DNA of 64,000 nt. It comes from Nitrospira tepida. Its GTDB lineage: Bacteria; Nitrospirota; Nitrospiria; Nitrospirales; Nitrospiraceae. Below are positions 27,501 to 36,136 of the stretch, piece by piece; the stretch's first letter is position 1, and the number at the start of each line of letters is the position of its first letter. Position numbers and translations under genes: made by a program. The notes beneath the pieces are model-generated. The model ran no database searches, was not told where the DNA came from, and worked only from the letters and a program-made list of their open reading frames with translations. The DNA lies in the NCBI RefSeq assembly GCF_947241125.1, contig NZ_OX365700.1, forward strand, positions 1,178,001-1,242,000, in the 5' to 3' direction.

Positions 27501-27841
27501 AGGAGGCGCTGGCCGGGCGCAAGGACGCCGCCGAGGGTTTGACGAAGGAGGCCACGACCTTCTACGACTACGTGCTTCAACTCGCGTTCGACGGCCAGGA
27601 CGCGCCGGCTGAGTATCGGCTGCTGCTGAAAACCGTCATTGCCCGCATCGTGGAGATCCTGCAGCAGACGATCGATATCATCGATTTCTGGAAGAAACCG
27701 ATCGAAGTAAAAAAGCTCAGGGGCAACATCGACACCGAAATTCTCCTCTCGAACATTCCGCAACTTGTCGAGCGACACGAGCGGATCGCGGTCGAGATCG
27801 TGAAGCTGGCCGAAAAGCGGCATAAGAACCTAATCGCATGA
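24587..27841 (+). CDS. hsdR: type I restriction-modification system, endonuclease/translocase subunit HsdR
   Basis: 1084 residues. The N-terminal nuclease has the PD-(D/E)xK core IPLVVVEAK (E165, K167). The translocase has Walker A GSGKS (about 326-330), DEAH (D444) and FTGTPL. The C-terminal helical part mediates assembly with HsdM. ATG 24587 (MSEYLHVEKPFLDQL) is the family N-terminus; an open frame from 24443 reads back into the toxin gene. Stop overlaps the next start (ATGA). It cleaves DNA lacking the operon's own methylation. Confidence 0.95.
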   Translation: MSEYLHVEKPFLDQLASLGWTVIDQGHGLIPSNPAESLRTSFRECLLPEVFRRAVRSLNRTVDGRVWLTNRQLDDLRDQIFRRPNRTLLEANEAVQALFLKAQVDVNELTGEADPVVQLIDFAHPERNAFHAVNQFRIDTPGCVKACIIPDIVLFVNGIPLVVVEAKIGDPNTANPLHAAFEQLLRYRNARPETSAAGLREGEPRLFYPNLVLIRTCGERAEFGTITSGHEHFYAWKDIWPESRRAYQPPFGIEREQERMIQGLLAPDTLLDVLRTCTVFMDTDSGKRVKVVCRYQQYRAARRIVERLRLGTTAEARSGVVWHTQGSGKSLTMVFVARMLRASADLSDFKIVMVNDRIDLEEQLAATARLIGGKVNVIASTVQLRAHLSTDASDVNMVMVHKFMERTEELPLMVAETLARYGKPPKADTFGVVNRSERILLMIDEAHRTQSSDLGDNLFEAFPNATRIAFTGTPLITEQHGNKRTVKRFGDYIDTYKLMDAVNDRATLQILYEGRTADTALRDKHAFDTKFEDLFRERSEEELLAIKKKYGASGDILEAERRIEAIARDLVNHYIDNILPDGFKAQVVCHSKLAAVRYKKAIRAALTERIAREKVEPRPDDALIRRIAFLKAVTVLSADVTNELAVITEARKEAKRWNAVENFCKPFDFDDPAKDLTGIAFLIVCDMFLTGFDAPIEQVMYIDKRLREHNLLQAIARVNRVAPGKHRGFIVDYIGLANHLSHALSIYAAEDAQDIQQGLKNLLTELPILEERYRRLLQHFRSAGVTEIEAFVAGTLATPDKEVAVVHAAVGAMKDIKRRADFEVYLKKFLESLNLILPLEAGHPYRGPAKRFGYLLRMVKERYKDDSLDLADAGAKVKALINEHLVDLGINPKIPPIELLSDDFMANVRKHAGGDPEAKASEMEHAIRKHCTVHVEEDPSFYKRLSDKLEKLIQEQKDNWEALAEAYEQLREEALAGRKDAAEGLTKEATTFYDYVLQLAFDGQDAPAEYRLLLKTVIARIVEILQQTIDIIDFWKKPIEVKKLRGNIDTEILLSNIPQLVERHERIAVEIVKLAEKRHKNLIA

Positions 27842-28542
27842 GAGCATCGCGCGATTCCGATCTTTCGTATGACGTCGTCCGGAGCCGGCGGACCACGGCG
27901 GATATTGTCGTGGAGCGAGACGGGCGGGTGGTGGTGCGCGTGCCAGCGAGCATCCCGCACCAGCGAATCGAGGATCTCGTCAAGGCGAAGCGATATTGGA
28001 TCTACAGGACGCTGGCCGAATGGCGCGATTTGAATGCGACGAAGGTTCTGCGCGAGTACCGCAACGGGGAAGGGTTCCTGTATCTCGGGCGCTCGTACCG
28101 GCTGATCCTCGTCGGCGATCAAGACGAGCCCTTGCTGCTGAAGAGCGGTCGGTTTTGGCTGCGGCGCGATCTGGTGAACCGAGGCGAAGTCGCAGGGGCC
28201 AAGTCCGCATTCCGCGATTACTTTATCGCACGGGGCCTGGAATGGATCCCGGAGCGTGTGCGGTATTACGCTCCGAAAGTTGGAGTCAGACCGCGAGATA
28301 TAGACGTACGGGAACTCGGCCACCGCTGGGCTTCGTGCTCGCCGAAAGGGAATCTTGCGTTCCATTGGAAGTGTATGATGGCCCCTCCCACCATCATCGA
28401 CTACATCGTCGTGCACGAACTCTGCCACTTCCACTATCTGAACCACGCGGAGGCGTTCTGGAATGAGATCGACAAGGTCATGCCGAATTTTCGTGAGCGG
28501 AGGGAGTGGCTGAAAAAAAATGGTGCGGCAATGGATGTTTAA
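27838..28542 (+). CDS. YgjP/SprT-like M48-type zinc metallopeptidase domain protein (DUF45)
   Basis: 234 residues. The metal site HELCH (H193, E194, H197) is followed by HFHYLNHAEAFW, the DUF45/YgjP pattern, after the family block LGHRWASCSPKGNLAFHWK. Proteins of this family are often encoded directly after hsdR in type I systems. The role is not established, and a protease controlling restriction-complex turnover is one possibility. The ATG overlaps the hsdR stop by 4 bp. Confidence 0.88.
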   Translation: MRASRDSDLSYDVVRSRRTTADIVVERDGRVVVRVPASIPHQRIEDLVKAKRYWIYRTLAEWRDLNATKVLREYRNGEGFLYLGRSYRLILVGDQDEPLLLKSGRFWLRRDLVNRGEVAGAKSAFRDYFIARGLEWIPERVRYYAPKVGVRPRDIDVRELGHRWASCSPKGNLAFHWKCMMAPPTIIDYIVVHELCHFHYLNHAEAFWNEIDKVMPNFRERREWLKKNGAAMDV

Positions 28543-28682
28543 CCATCCGAGGCTGGATTCATGGATTGGGGAGCACTGATGTTTATCCTCGATCGCGGTT
28601 TCTTAATCCCCGGTTGACTTCTCTCGCCGAGACCGATAGAAAGTCTGTGTCCCTCCATCCCTCATCGAAGGAGCGAATCAGC

Positions 28683-29576
28683 ATGAAGCCGGCCGACCGA
28701 TCCCGCGCGCTTCGTTGGACCATGATGCTGGCGATCCTCGCGCTGACGGCGGGGAATCTGTCCTCCTGCGGAACCACCCCCACACCCTCAGTCCCTCCCA
28801 CGCCGCTGCATTTTGTGCAGGCGCTTCAGTATGCGCAGCATGCCGCGCTCGCCTACGAACAGGAGGCGACGATTCAGCAGCGGAGCGGCGCAGGAGTGCG
28901 CATCACGATCAGTCCACCTCTCTCCTCCGGGATACGGGCCTATGTGGAGCAGGACGATGCCAACCGCGTGCAGTGGATCGTGGTCCGCGGCACGTCCAAC
29001 CTCGTCAACATGCGATTGGATGTGGATTACAACAAGGTCGTGGACAGCCGGCTCCAGATCCCGCTGCACAAGGGATTCGCGGATTCCGCGCTGCAGGTCT
29101 ACCAGTTCGCGAAGCCGCTGTTGAAAACGGACTATGAAACCCGCATCACCGGCCACAGCCTCGGCGGCGCCGCGGCGGTGATCGTTCTCATGTTGTTAAA
29201 GGAGGATGGAGCGAAGCTCGGACCGGCGATCACGTTCGGCCAGCCGAAGGTGACGAATCGCGAGGGGGCTCGCAAATATCGGACGCTGCCGTTGCTCCGG
29301 TTCGTGAACGACAAGGACCCGGTGCCCTTGTTGCCGCCCTTTGAGGTGTTTGCGGTCCTGGACGAAGGGCCCTTTCAGCACTTTGGTCCGGAAGTCGTCT
29401 TGGAGGATGGTCTCAGTTATCGCTATTACTCCGATCACCAGGCGCAACGCCTGTCCGTGCTCTCATTCTGGAATAATCTTAAGAACCTGAGCATTCAAGA
29501 TGTGCCGGAACATTTCATGTCCACCTACCTCGCGCGCATCCAGCAGAAGCTTCCCGCCGCTCCTCCGAGCCGCTGA
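28683..29576 (+). CDS. class 3 lipase-like lipoprotein
   Basis: 297 residues. The lipobox (NLSSC) predicts a lipid-anchored exported enzyme. The alpha/beta-hydrolase core has VVRGTSNLVN, the nucleophile elbow GHSLGG (S159), FGQPKVTN and FVNDKDPVPLLPP, in the order seen in fungal-type Lipase_3 proteins; the Asp of NDKDPV and a late His (DHQAQRL) could complete the triad. GAAGGAG at 28667-28673 fixes the start. The substrate is unknown. It lies just outside the restriction operon, after a ~140-bp gap. Confidence 0.85.
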   Translation: MKPADRSRALRWTMMLAILALTAGNLSSCGTTPTPSVPPTPLHFVQALQYAQHAALAYEQEATIQQRSGAGVRITISPPLSSGIRAYVEQDDANRVQWIVVRGTSNLVNMRLDVDYNKVVDSRLQIPLHKGFADSALQVYQFAKPLLKTDYETRITGHSLGGAAAVIVLMLLKEDGAKLGPAITFGQPKVTNREGARKYRTLPLLRFVNDKDPVPLLPPFEVFAVLDEGPFQHFGPEVVLEDGLSYRYYSDHQAQRLSVLSFWNNLKNLSIQDVPEHFMSTYLARIQQKLPAAPPSR

Positions 29577-29656
29577 GGATCGCCCCCTATCACTATCAAT
29601 CTTCGATTGAATCGTTGACCGAGTTTTGACTTATGGGGTGATGGCGCCCAGGGAGG

Positions 29657-30205
29657 CTATTCGCAGGGACTGGCTTCCACGTCGGCCAGGGTCTTCCCAT
29701 AAGGGACGGTGAGCGTGACCGGCTTGCCGCAGCGGAAGGAAATGATTTTGGCCGGCGCGACCGGGGATGGTGGGACGACAGGAACCGCCTCGCTTTGGTC
29801 ATACGCTTCAGGTTGAAGAAATACTTCCATCGCGAGCGGAGGAGCTGCATAGGGAGGCAGCACGAGCACCGTTCCATCAATCGTTTGCAACATGGCCGGG
29901 AATCCGCCTGCCGCCAATCTGGAGGCCCAGGCCTCTTGCAGATTCGGGGAGGTGGCGAACCGATAGGGGCCGAACGGGTTGCCGATCAGTTGCGTGGGGC
30001 TCTCCCTCATTCGGCTGTCATGCCGTTGAATGGCCGAGTCCCTCATCCGGCTGTCGAACCGTGCGACGGGGGAATCCATCAGGCTCGGCGTAGCGACCAG
30101 ATCCCTGGTCTTCGCAACAGCCTGGTCAACAAGCCCCAAGTGAAGCGATCCCCACAGGACCGCCGCAAGGCCGAGTCGGGCAAGGGATGGATTGTAGAGA
30201 AACAT
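29657..30205 (-). CDS. exported hypothetical protein
   Basis: 182 residues: signal peptide (LGLAAVLWGSLHLGLVDQAVA), then a region with a partial repeat (FDSRMRDSAIQ / HDSRMRESPTQ) and a Pro-rich C-terminal half ending CGKPVTLTVPYGKTLADVEASPCE, with two Cys that could form a disulfide. Not recognised. It stands alone, convergent with the lipase gene. No strong Shine-Dalgarno is visible. Confidence 0.55.
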   Translation of the reverse strand: MFLYNPSLARLGLAAVLWGSLHLGLVDQAVAKTRDLVATPSLMDSPVARFDSRMRDSAIQRHDSRMRESPTQLIGNPFGPYRFATSPNLQEAWASRLAAGGFPAMLQTIDGTVLVLPPYAAPPLAMEVFLQPEAYDQSEAVPVVPPSPVAPAKIISFRCGKPVTLTVPYGKTLADVEASPCE

Positions 30206-30305
30206 AGGCTGGACCGTGGTGACTCCAATAGCCTACTCCATGCATGTGTGATGGGCAAGAGTCACCCTGTCCGATGGGCTCAGTCACCTTAAGCCAGCTC
30301 CGTCG

Positions 30306-30764
30306 TCACGCGGGCGGCGGACCAGGTTTCCAGTGCAACGCCAAGTCCTTGCGCAAGGGGGCGGCGTTGTGAGCGGTGGGATCAGGATCGGCCAATGCAT
30401 TCCGGACCGCATACAGCAAGAGCCGGGCATCGACCGGTTTTGAGAGACAAGCAAAAGCCCCGTCTTCCGCGCTGACGGGCGGGTGGCTGTCGGCTGGGGA
30501 ATGGAAGTCGTTGGAGAGGACAATCACCGGGGTCAGAGGATACTGGTCACGGCAGATCTTCAACAACTCTCTCCCGTTCATGTGCGGCATCCGCACATCC
30601 GTGAGAATGACGTCATAGCGCCGCCGTTTCAGTTCTGCCACCGCTTCCACCCCGTCGCCTGCTTCGGAGACGGTATAACCGGCGCTCATCAGGAGAAGAG
30701 AAATCACATGTCTCACGTCCCTGTTGTCATCGACGATCAGGACCCGCTTGCCGTGACCTTCCAT
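30306..30764 (-). CDS. single-domain response regulator (receiver)
   Basis: 152 residues. A CheY-like receiver is complete: acidic pair DDN near residue 13, phospho-acceptor Asp in ILTDVRMPHMNG, and Lys in CLSKPVD. There is no output domain; about 30 Pro/Ala-rich residues follow. GGAGG lies close before the ATG. It probably relays a signal from one of the kinases downstream in the same strand block (33.3-38.4 kb). Confidence 0.87.
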   Translation of the reverse strand: MEGHGKRVLIVDDNRDVRHVISLLLMSAGYTVSEAGDGVEAVAELKRRRYDVILTDVRMPHMNGRELLKICRDQYPLTPVIVLSNDFHSPADSHPPVSAEDGAFACLSKPVDARLLLYAVRNALADPDPTAHNAAPLRKDLALHWKPGPPPA

Positions 30765-31048
30765 GTCGGCCTCCTGCTTTAATCAGTCATTCATCGGCGA
30801 ACCACTCCTTGCTTGATCTGGGCGAGGACCCTGACCGGGGTAGAAGCGTGCGAACCATGACTGACAGAAGGTCATGGTGTCCGGATCGATCGACGTATTC
30901 AGCAGAGTCTGCCTCGTTGATCCATCCAGCCGGAAATACCTTCTCGCGATCGGGTGATGGGTCGCGGCCAATGGAGCCTCATGACCGACAACGAAACGAA
31001 GGCGGCGCCGCGCCGGCATTCAGGACGGACGAGGCCTTTTCTGATCTG
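30765..31048. other. intergenic region between response regulator and RHH gene
   Basis: Short open frames exist on both strands, but none has a good ribosome-binding site or recognisable domain. No clear terminator seen. Confidence 0.3.
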
Positions 31049-31465
31049 TCAGCGCTGCTCGGCAACCGGTCCGGACTGCGGGATGCGATCCGGACTCTGG
31101 AATCCCTGTTCTGAGAGCACGTCGGTTGGAGGGTAGGACGACGGGAGGCTGCTCCCGTTCCGGAGTTTTCTGGGTCGGCCGGATTTGAGTTCGGCCAATC
31201 GTGCCGGGTAACGGCGGCCGTTTCGCTGTTCCCATCGGCTGAGGAATTCATGAAGCGCGTCCTTGATCAATCCCGTCAAGGTCACGCCCGGGGTCCAGTA
31301 CACGGTATTCCGCAATTGCTCCACCAGGTCCGCCGGGAGATTCAACGTCACGCGGCGGTAGCCCTTGGCCCCGATCGGCTCGGCGTGCTCGGCGGCGGGC
31401 GGCGGCAGCAAAGGGAGCGCCGATAACCGGCGATGAGGTCGGATCTCACGCAGTATGTCTTCCAT
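31049..31465 (-). CDS. ribbon-helix-helix-like DNA-binding protein
   Basis: 138 residues. The central block YRRVTLNLPADLVEQLRNTVYWTPGVTLTGLIKDAL has the strand-helix-helix layout of RHH proteins, followed by a basic segment (RWEQRNGRRYPAR). The C-terminal tail is Ser/Pro-rich and probably disordered. GGGAGGG just before the ATG at 31465 decides the start over an ATG 24 bases upstream. No toxin partner is adjacent, so it is likely a transcription regulator or an orphan partition-like protein. Confidence 0.65.
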   Translation of the reverse strand: MEDILREIRPHRRLSALPLLPPPAAEHAEPIGAKGYRRVTLNLPADLVEQLRNTVYWTPGVTLTGLIKDALHEFLSRWEQRNGRRYPARLAELKSGRPRKLRNGSSLPSSYPPTDVLSEQGFQSPDRIPQSGPVAEQR

Positions 31466-31526
31466 AATCGATCCCTCCCTCAGGACCATGGGTCAGATCA
31501 TGTGATGCAGGGCGAATGAACGGCCG

Positions 31527-31796
31527 TTACGCCCCTTGCATGCCGGCTTGCGACGCGATCAGCTCTTCGGCCTTCAGCCAGTCGTCCACGTCAAAGCCAT
31601 CCGCCCGCCCTCGACGCTCGTACAGGTTATAGGCGAGCGCGGCGATACTGGCATGGAGGTGGTGAGGAGCTTGCGTGCCGTTGCCGTCCGCCGGCGCCGG
31701 ACTGCTGGTCTCGACTGCCTGCTGGGTGGGCTGTGCTTGTTGATGGCCGTTTGCACCGGTGCGGTCCCCTGTCTTGCGTTTCCGTGACTGCGCCAT
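31527..31796 (-). CDS. DUF2934 domain protein
   Basis: 89 residues. A disordered Gln/Thr/Pro-rich N-terminus precedes a C-terminal DUF2934 motif (IAALAYNLYERRGRADGFDV followed by DDWLKAEELI). The function of this domain is unknown; such genes are often found near stress regulators. GGAGGA precedes the ATG. Confidence 0.8.
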   Translation of the reverse strand: MAQSRKRKTGDRTGANGHQQAQPTQQAVETSSPAPADGNGTQAPHHLHASIAALAYNLYERRGRADGFDVDDWLKAEELIASQAGMQGA

Positions 31797-31810
31797 GAAT
31801 AGAGTCCTCC

Positions 31811-32281
31811 CTACTGAACCGTTGACTGTTCCATTATCGCCACGCTCCCGTCCCCCGGCCTGACGAGGCCGACCGGATGGGTGGACGAGCTGTCCAGTTT
31901 CGTTCTGAGCCAGCCCACCATCCGTGCCAGTTCAACCGGTTTCGGCAGCGACTCTTTGCCGCCGTCCCGGAAGAAGATATCCAGCCAGGTATTCTGGTTG
32001 GATTTGGTAATCGTGATGACGGGCACAGTGGGGCAGGCGCTCCGGACCAGCCTCAAGGCGTCGCCGCTGTGCGCGGGCCATTCCTGCCGGAGCGGATCGG
32101 AGCTCAGCAGGATGGCATCGGGCTGCATGTCGCCCAGTTCGTCGAGCACGGTCCCCAGGGACCTGACCAGGATCGGATGGTATCCGTTGGCGGCCAGCCA
32201 ATCGGCCAGGGTCAGCCCAAATCGCAAATCAGGATCGACGATCAGCACGCGCGCTCTGCCGGTGCGGGGCATACGGGTCAT
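31811..32281 (-). CDS. receiver-like regulator lacking the usual phospho-acceptor Asp
   Basis: 156 residues. The fold follows a CheY receiver: RVLIVDPDLRFGLTLADWLAANG, then PDAILLSSDP, VPVITITKSN and ESLPKPVELARM. At the position of the phosphorylated Asp (normally ILLDxxMP) the sequence reads ILLSSDP, so Ser replaces Asp. The acidic pocket (DPD) and the Lys remain. AAAGGAGG before the ATG at 32281 fixes the start; the longer open frame to 32437 is not used. It is probably a phosphorylation-independent regulator. Confidence 0.7.
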   Translation of the reverse strand: MTRMPRTGRARVLIVDPDLRFGLTLADWLAANGYHPILVRSLGTVLDELGDMQPDAILLSSDPLRQEWPAHSGDALRLVRSACPTVPVITITKSNQNTWLDIFFRDGGKESLPKPVELARMVGWLRTKLDSSSTHPVGLVRPGDGSVAIMEQSTVQ

Positions 32282-32639
32282 GCTTGGCCTCCTTTCGTTC
32301 CTATGCTGGACAAGTGTCGATGTGGGTAGGTGGCGATCGGTCCCAGGCATATGACCCTCCTTGTTGCTTGCCGCGTGGGTTCTGAGGATCGTCGACGGGA
32401 AGGTCGAAGCGGCGACGGCTCCGGCAAGGCCGGGCACGGCGAATAACTGCCCCCCACACCGACTTCAGTGATGGCGCCATATGTACCGGGAAAGAGTTTC
32501 GGACATCATCGACATCTGCACAATTGCTGTGTCGACGTTTTGTCGATCGTCGCTGTCGACGATGATGCTACGGGTTTGTTCCGGGGGAGTTGGCAGGAAC
32601 AGGGAAGGCGACGGAAGGCGACAACAGGACGCAAGACGC
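32282..32639. other. intergenic region downstream of the frameshifted NarL-type regulator
   Basis: No gene seen. CATCATCGAC near 32507 and GTCGACGATGATG near 32555 form an imperfect inverted repeat that could be a terminator stem, without a T-run. Confidence 0.3.
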
Positions 32640-33285
32640 TTATGTGACGAGGCGGTTCACCAGGCGATTCTCGATGGCGTAATGGGTGAGCTCGGTGTTG
32701 TTCTTCAGTTGCATCTTTTCGAGGATGCGCGCCCGATAGGTATTGACGGTGCTGACGCTGACGGACAGATCGTCCGCGATCTCCTTCAAGCTTTTTCCTA
32801 CGGCGATCAGGCACAGCACCTGGTACTCGCGGTCCGACAACTGCTCGTGGAGCGGTTTGTCCAATTCCGTTTCCAGGTTCGAGGCCAGGAGTTTCGGCCA
32901 CCGCGGCGCTGACGAATTTCCCACTGCCGAGGATCTTGCGGATGGCCTGCACCAATTCGTTCGGCGCGCTGTCTTTCGACAGGTACCCGGTCGCGCCCGC
33001 CTTCAACATCCGGAGCGCGAGCTGATCTTCGGGGTAGGCGCTCAAGACCAACACGGGGAGTTTCGGGTGAAGCAGCTTGAGGTCTTTCAGAGCATCGAGG
33101 CCGCCCTTTCCTGGCATGCCCACGTCCAACACCACGATGTCCCACCGCTCCTTGCGCACCTGCCTGAACAGTTCCTCGGCGTTCGGGGCCTCTCCGATCA
33201 CGGCATCGTGGAACTGTTCGCTGAGAATCTGCTTGACGCCGTGCCGAACCACCGCGTGATCGTCCACAACGAGAATCTTGGTCAC
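32640..33285 (-). pseudogene. NarL/FixJ-type response regulator interrupted by a +1 frameshift
   Basis: The N-terminal receiver (TKILVVDDHAVVRHG, VVLDVGMPGKGG, YLSKDS) is in one frame and the C-terminal LuxR-type HTH (LSDREYQVLCLIAVGKSLKE then STVNTYRARILEKM) in another. Skipping one A of the GAAAC run on the coding strand (32892-32894) gives the expected continuous sequence VAELLASNLETELDKPLHEQ. The GTG start at 33285 has GAGGAG upstream. It would pair with the HisKA_3 kinase upstream at 33345. This may be a true mutation, a sequencing error at a short homopolymer, or a programmed shift; I favour one of the first two. Confidence 0.8.
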
Positions 33286-33344
33286 GATCGGCTCCTCTTC
33301 TCGATCCCTTACACGACAGGCAGGGCAACTCCCCGTCCAGTGCA

Positions 33345-36131
33345 TCATTCCGGCCGCCTCTCATCAAGGGGAATTCTCACCTTCACGGTCGTGCCCTTCC
33401 CCGGAGTCCCCTTGATCGTGGTCTCCCCGCCTAAGAGCAGGGCCCGTTCCCGCATCCCGACCAGGCCGAGCGATTTCGGGTTGGACAATTCGGCATCGGT
33501 GACGCCGCGTCCATTGTCGCGCACTTCGAGCACGAGAGCGCCGGCCTGTTCCTGGAGATTAATGTTAACGGCGGAGGCGCGCGCATGGCGGGCTACATTG
33601 GTCAGGATCTCTTGAAAGATCCGGAACATGGCTGTCGAGCCGGCTTGGGAGAGCGACACAGACCGCAGATAAATATCGAGGGTGCATTGAATCGCCGTAC
33701 GCGACTGAAACTCCCGCGCCTGCCATTCGATGGCCGGGACGAGGCCGAGCTGATCCAGTACCACCGGGCGGAGTTCGGTCGCGATGCGCCGGACGGATTG
33801 GATCGTCGTATCGACGAGCGCGTAGATCGATTGCAGCGTGTCCACGAGAGATAGAGGGGCCTGCGGCAACTGATCGCGCAACCGCGACAGCTCGAGCTTC
33901 ACGGCGGTCAGCGCTTGCCCCAGCTCGTCGTGAACCTCGCGGGCGATTCTGGTCCGCTCCTCCTCTTGAACGGATTCGAGCCGCGCAGTCAGATTTCTGA
34001 GGCGGTCTTGGGATTGCTGGAGCTGCTCCTCGGCGCGCCGGCGTTCCCATTGCTCATAGGCCAGGGCAATCAGATTCGACATGGCGACGGCGAACATCTG
34101 CTCATCATCCGTCCATCGCCGGGGCGGCCCGACCTGTTCATGGCAGATCACGCCTTCCAGCCGTCCGAAGAGATAGATCGGGACATCCATCATCGAGCTG
34201 ATGCCGATCTTCGACAGGTAACCGGCCAATTCGGCGGTCCGTTCGTCCCGCTGGGCATCGTCCGCCGCGATGATATGGGAGGTGGCCAACGCTTGGAAAT
34301 AGCTGGGACAGGACGCGACCTGGAGCGTGACTTCAGACAGATGCCGGTCCCGGCTCAGGATGTAGAGATCGACGCATTGAATGGCCGTCCGGTCGTCCGT
34401 ATATCGCCACACGCTGATCCGCTCGACGGCGAGCGTCTTCGCCGCCACCTCGGTGATGTGCTGCAGCGTCGCCATCAGCGGCGAGCTCTGAAACAATCGG
34501 CTTTGGGTGAGGCCGATCAGGGCCGACTGCTGTTGGAGCAGGCGCGCCGCCCGTTGGCTCCGTTCCTCCTCCAGCCGCTTGCGCGCCGTACAATCGACAA
34601 AGTTCACCACCGCCCCGGTAATCTCTCCCTGTTCCAGGACCGGGAACGACGAATAGGAGACCGGAAACGAGGTTCCGTCCTTGCGCCAGAAGACTTCATC
34701 CTCGACCTGGCACCCTTGTCCGCTGATGAACGCCTCATAGATGCGACAGCGCGCGCGAGGCAATGCCGAACCGTCGGCGAACGAATGATGAATGAGTTGA
34801 TGCATCTCCTGCCCTAGCACCTCACTCGCTTGGTACCCCAGCATTCGGGCCGCGGCTCTGTTGATGAAGGTGCAGCGGCCCTGCCGGTCCATCCCGTAGA
34901 TGCCTTCCCCGGTAGATTCCAGGAGCAGGAGGCGGTCCTTCGCCAACTTCTGCCGCTCTTCTTCCTCCCGCTTGCGGTCGGTGATGTCGGTTGCGATGCC
35001 GCACAGGGCGTAGCACCGGCCCTGCGCGTCGAACAGCGGGAATTTCACGACCAGGAATGTCTGAGGGCCGTCCGGATGAGCCGCCGCCTCCTCGAACTCC
35101 ATCGGGGCGCCGGCCTCGAGCACCCGCCGGTCGTTGGCACGATACGCGGCGGCCTGTGCGGGAGGAAAGACGTCCTCGTCTGTTTTGCCGAGCAATGATC
35201 CGTTTGGAAGATGGATGAGGGTCTCGAGCCGGCGGTTGACCTGCAGGTAGCGGCCCTCGAGATCCTTGATGAAGATCAGGGCCGGGCTGTGGTCCATGAT
35301 CGTTCTGAATCGTTCTTCGGTTTCACACAGCGCCTCTTCCATCCGCTTGGCGACCGTGATGTCGCGGAAGACGGCGACGCCGCCATTGATCCGCCCGTTC
35401 TCGTCCCGCAACGGCCTCGCGTTGACGCTGAGCCAGATGCCCTCGGCCTGATCCGGCCGGCGGAGAAACACCAGGACATTGGCGACGGATTCCCCACGAA
35501 CCGCTCGGGCGAGGGGCAAGTCATCGGGCGGGTAGAGCGTCGTCTTATCTGGCAAGAAGAGTCCGTAATGGTCCGACCACTGGCCGATTCCGACATTGGC
35601 CGGACCGGCGCCCACAATGCGTTCGGCTGCCGGGTTCCAGACTTGGAACATTCCCGCTTGATCGGCCATGACCACCCCGTCGGCCATGCTGTCCAGCACC
35701 GACTGAAGAAGGCGGGATTTCTCCCGCAGTTCGCTCTCCAGCCGTTTGCGTTCAATCGCATATCGCAGGGCGCGGGTCAACAGCGGGGCGGTGACCTGTC
35801 CTTTCACGAGATAGTCTTGGGCTCCGGCTTGGATTAATTGGAGGCCCAGCTCTTCGTCGTCCAGGCTGGTCATCACAACGATGGGGATCCCGTTCGAGGC
35901 CGCAAGCACCCGGGCCAGGGTTTCGGTCCCGTGACTGTCCGGCAAGGAGAGGTCCAACAGGATGACGTCGATCCCGGTTTGGCTCAGTTCGGTGAGGGCG
36001 CTTGCCAGCCGGTCGGCATGGATGAGCTTGAATCGACCGGCGCCTGCCTCCGACAGGAGCTCCCGCAAGAGGCGCGCATCCCCCGCGTTGTCCTCGACCA
36101 GGAGAATGTGTGTGAGGCCGCCGCTCCTCAC
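33345..36131 (-). CDS. hybrid sensor: receiver-PAS-GAF-HisKA_3 histidine kinase
   Basis: 928 residues from a GTG at 36131 with GGGAGAGG upstream. Order: N-terminal receiver (ILLVEDNAGDARLL, VILLDLSLPD, YLVKGQ), at least three PAS/PAC repeats (SVLDSMADGVVMADQAG, RTIMDHSPALIFIKD, LLESTGEGIYGMDRQG), a GAF-like domain, a coiled coil, a NarX/DegS-type dimerisation helix with phospho-acceptor His (RIAREVHDELGQALTAV) and an HATPase domain (NVARHARASAV, DNGRGV, GLVGMRERA). There is no transmembrane segment, so it is cytoplasmic. The cognate output is probably the adjacent NarL-type regulator. Confidence 0.9.
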   Translation of the reverse strand: MRSGGLTHILLVEDNAGDARLLRELLSEAGAGRFKLIHADRLASALTELSQTGIDVILLDLSLPDSHGTETLARVLAASNGIPIVVMTSLDDEELGLQLIQAGAQDYLVKGQVTAPLLTRALRYAIERKRLESELREKSRLLQSVLDSMADGVVMADQAGMFQVWNPAAERIVGAGPANVGIGQWSDHYGLFLPDKTTLYPPDDLPLARAVRGESVANVLVFLRRPDQAEGIWLSVNARPLRDENGRINGGVAVFRDITVAKRMEEALCETEERFRTIMDHSPALIFIKDLEGRYLQVNRRLETLIHLPNGSLLGKTDEDVFPPAQAAAYRANDRRVLEAGAPMEFEEAAAHPDGPQTFLVVKFPLFDAQGRCYALCGIATDITDRKREEEERQKLAKDRLLLLESTGEGIYGMDRQGRCTFINRAAARMLGYQASEVLGQEMHQLIHHSFADGSALPRARCRIYEAFISGQGCQVEDEVFWRKDGTSFPVSYSSFPVLEQGEITGAVVNFVDCTARKRLEEERSQRAARLLQQQSALIGLTQSRLFQSSPLMATLQHITEVAAKTLAVERISVWRYTDDRTAIQCVDLYILSRDRHLSEVTLQVASCPSYFQALATSHIIAADDAQRDERTAELAGYLSKIGISSMMDVPIYLFGRLEGVICHEQVGPPRRWTDDEQMFAVAMSNLIALAYEQWERRRAEEQLQQSQDRLRNLTARLESVQEEERTRIAREVHDELGQALTAVKLELSRLRDQLPQAPLSLVDTLQSIYALVDTTIQSVRRIATELRPVVLDQLGLVPAIEWQAREFQSRTAIQCTLDIYLRSVSLSQAGSTAMFRIFQEILTNVARHARASAVNINLQEQAGALVLEVRDNGRGVTDAELSNPKSLGLVGMRERALLLGGETTIKGTPGKGTTVKVRIPLDERRPE

Positions 36132-36136
36132 CTGGT

